Shown here piece after piece: positions 62,566-64,000 of a stretch of 64,000 bases of DNA; within the stretch, counting starts at the first letter, position 1, and each line of letters opens with the position of its first letter. The translations under genes were made by a program, and so were the position numbers. The stretch is taken from the NCBI GenBank assembly GCA_030144725.1, contig JASKMD010000016.1:2721567-2785566 (forward strand), given 5' to 3'. Origin of the DNA: Haematococcus lacustris (taxonomy: Eukaryota; Chlorophyta; Chlorophyceae; Chlamydomonadales; Haematococcaceae). The notes beneath the pieces are model-generated. The model was given only the letters and a program-made list of their open reading frames with translations. It was not told where the DNA came from and did no database searches.

Positions 62566-63678
62566 GTGCGTGAAGGCCAGCACCAGGCCGTTGCAGGGCA
62601 GGGGCCAAGGCATGAGGGGCATGGCAATGGTCTAGGGGTGGTGGCAGCATAGATGGCTCAGGTGGACGTGGTTGGCTGGAGGAGGGGCCGCCACACACTA
62701 GAAGCATGACTCCTGACTCGTCAGAGGGATGGCCTGGACCGGACAAACGCAGTAAAGACCCTACCGTAAACAGCGAACTAAAACTGCCTCACACTTAAGT
62801 CAAGTACTCCTAGAAACTCTGATGGTCTTACTGACCTCAACCTCCTTACTCCAACACCTTCAACGCACACTACCAGCAACAGCACAAGTACAGCTGCCAT
62901 CCTGGCTGTTCAGTGGCACCTGCCCAAAGCCAGTGATTAGCTCAGACTGCAAACCAGAGTGTGAAGTAGAGTGTGACAAACTCAGATGGGGGGTGAGGAG
63001 TGAAGTGTGACCAGCCCAAATGGGTTGTAAGGTGACCAGTAGGGGGTGGCAGACCCTGCCGTGGGCAGTGGCCTGAGTGCTACCTCTAGAGTGTGCAGCA
63101 CCAGAAGCAGCAGCAGTAGGAGTGGGAGCAGGAACAGCAGCAGCATAAGCAGCAGCAGCAGCAGCAGCAGCACGAGTGGGACGGGCAAGGGAAGCATGAA
63201 ACGGGAAGGGAGTGAGAGCTGGCGTGAGGTGCAGGGACGCAGGCAAATCAGGACAGCGAATCTGGCATTAGGTTTAGACAGAGGCTGCTTTGCGAGTCAG
63301 GGTAGGGTAGGGTGGGTGGGTGGGTAGTGGCTGGGCAAGGAAGGGCAGTCAAGGCACATCACTGGCATTGCCTGCGTGAGTGACATGGTTGTGTGACGCA
63401 GTGCTGCTACAGCTAGTACAGGGCAGGGCAGGCCGGCATCATGCCAGCTCTACCCAACAGGCATAGCAGGCTCCAGCATACCTCCTCTGCAGACTCATGG
63501 GGGTCAGAGGTCAGCAGCAGTGGTGGGCGAATGGGTAATAATGTACAGAGTCGGTAATAATCCAGCGCCAAACACGGTAAGAAGTCGAAAAAGTTGTCCT
63601 CAAAATGAGTGAACTTTGTTACTTTGGTAATAGCTCCACCGCCCGTCTGGTACTCCGCTTATTACTTATCCCCCAACA
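62566..63678. other. no gene recognised
   Basis: Presumed 3' region of the SET gene. Contains an AGC-rich stretch (63095-63172; antisense translation is poly-Leu/Ala) and a GGGTA/GGGTGGGT run (63301-63326). The ORFs are low-complexity. Confidence 0.4.
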
Positions 63679-63864
63679 ATGTATCCCATCTTCCGCAACC
63701 CCCAAAGCGGGCAGGAGATCAAGGACGAGAGGCGCAACCGCCTCGGTGCCAACCTGTCCAGCACTTTGCGTGTGTACCTTGACAAGACCTTCACCCTAAA
63801 AACGTTCCCCTACAAAGAGGCCATTGATTACTGGATGGCTGGAGCATCTGCCAGGGGCCGTTAA
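63679..63864 (+). pseudogene. possible hAT-type transposase C-terminal scrap
   Basis: A 61-codon frame, MYPIFRNPQSGQEIKDERRN ... VYLDKTFTLKTFPYKEAIDY..., ending RGR-stop. The R.RLG.NLSSTLRVYLDKTF pattern and the aromatic IDYWM segment remind me of hAT dimerisation regions, but the similarity is only by eye. No upstream transposase, TIR or TSD is visible, and it is short, so it is at best a remnant. Confidence 0.25.
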
Positions 63865-64000
63865 CTAGGGCTACAGCCCAGCCTGTTGCATGCTGACCCA
63901 CAAGGGCTAGGGTGTTGGGCTACACACTACTAAACTACTGAACAAGCTAACAAGACACGCGGTGGACACAGCCCATTCCATTGCAAAGACAAGCTACAGA

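Noticed and set aside
62860..63246. Ala/Leu-rich minus-strand protein
   Set aside because: Translation of an AGC-rich tract, low complexity, no motif.

Overview
The window looks like nuclear DNA of a GC-rich, intron-rich chlamydomonadalean-type green alga. The basis is short GT-AG introns (plus a few GC-AG introns) in every host gene, Ala/Gln/Pro-rich low-complexity insertions, chromodomain Ty3/Gypsy elements, a Fanzor gene of the kind known from chlorophytes, and dense G/C-rich minisatellites. I cannot name the species. About two thirds of the window is mobile or repetitive. Layout: (1) 1-19205: a head-to-tail array of a defective APE-type LINE unit with a 3,966-bp period. It is interrupted by a 100-N assembly gap (2142-2241) and by a complete but dead chromovirus, Gypsy-1 (2304-12751, TSD AAGGG). 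Gypsy-1 itself carries a 4.1-kb non-coding insertion made of palindromic arrays, minisatellites and a tRNA-like SINE, plus a foldback MITE in its integrase. (2) 19206-30843: MITE remnants, then a 12-exon Hsp70-like gene that encodes only the ATPase domain (+), a stretch I could not assign, and an 8-exon rhodanese-like gene with a plastid-type N-terminus (-). (3) 30848-38160: a Fanzor (eukaryotic TnpB-like RNA-guided nuclease family) gene (+), a 2.55-kb transposon with perfect terminal inverted repeats and a 6-bp target duplication carrying a Cys-rich gene (-), and direct and inverted repeats that mark element junctions. (4) 38161-44545: a young chromovirus, Gypsy-2 (TSD TCTGG, LTRs almost identical), with an intact pol frame and a decayed gag. 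(5) 44560-50715: a longer paralogue of the Cys-rich transposon gene (-), a foldback element, a doubtful plus-strand gene and a 17-bp satellite. (6) 51081-54218: a second, truncated Fanzor copy split by a 333-bp TRIM retroelement, and fragments of a third. (7) 54246-62565: a single-RRM nucleolin-like gene (-) and a SETD6-like SET-domain lysine methyltransferase gene (+), with a hAT-like scrap near the right edge.

The host genes are unlinked housekeeping genes: chaperone-like ATPase, rhodanese, RNA-binding protein and protein methyltransferase. They do not form an operon or cluster. What ties the window together is the mobile layer: nested insertions whose order can be read from target-site duplications, three LTR families that share one primer-binding-site sequence, and two transposon systems (Fanzor and the Cys-rich family) each present in more than one state of decay.

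The most unusual content is the Cys-rich transposon family (34889-37435 and its paralogue), the Fanzor with a degraded zinc finger and the junction puzzle around it, and the CATCTGTGCAGATG palindrome arrays inside Gypsy-1.
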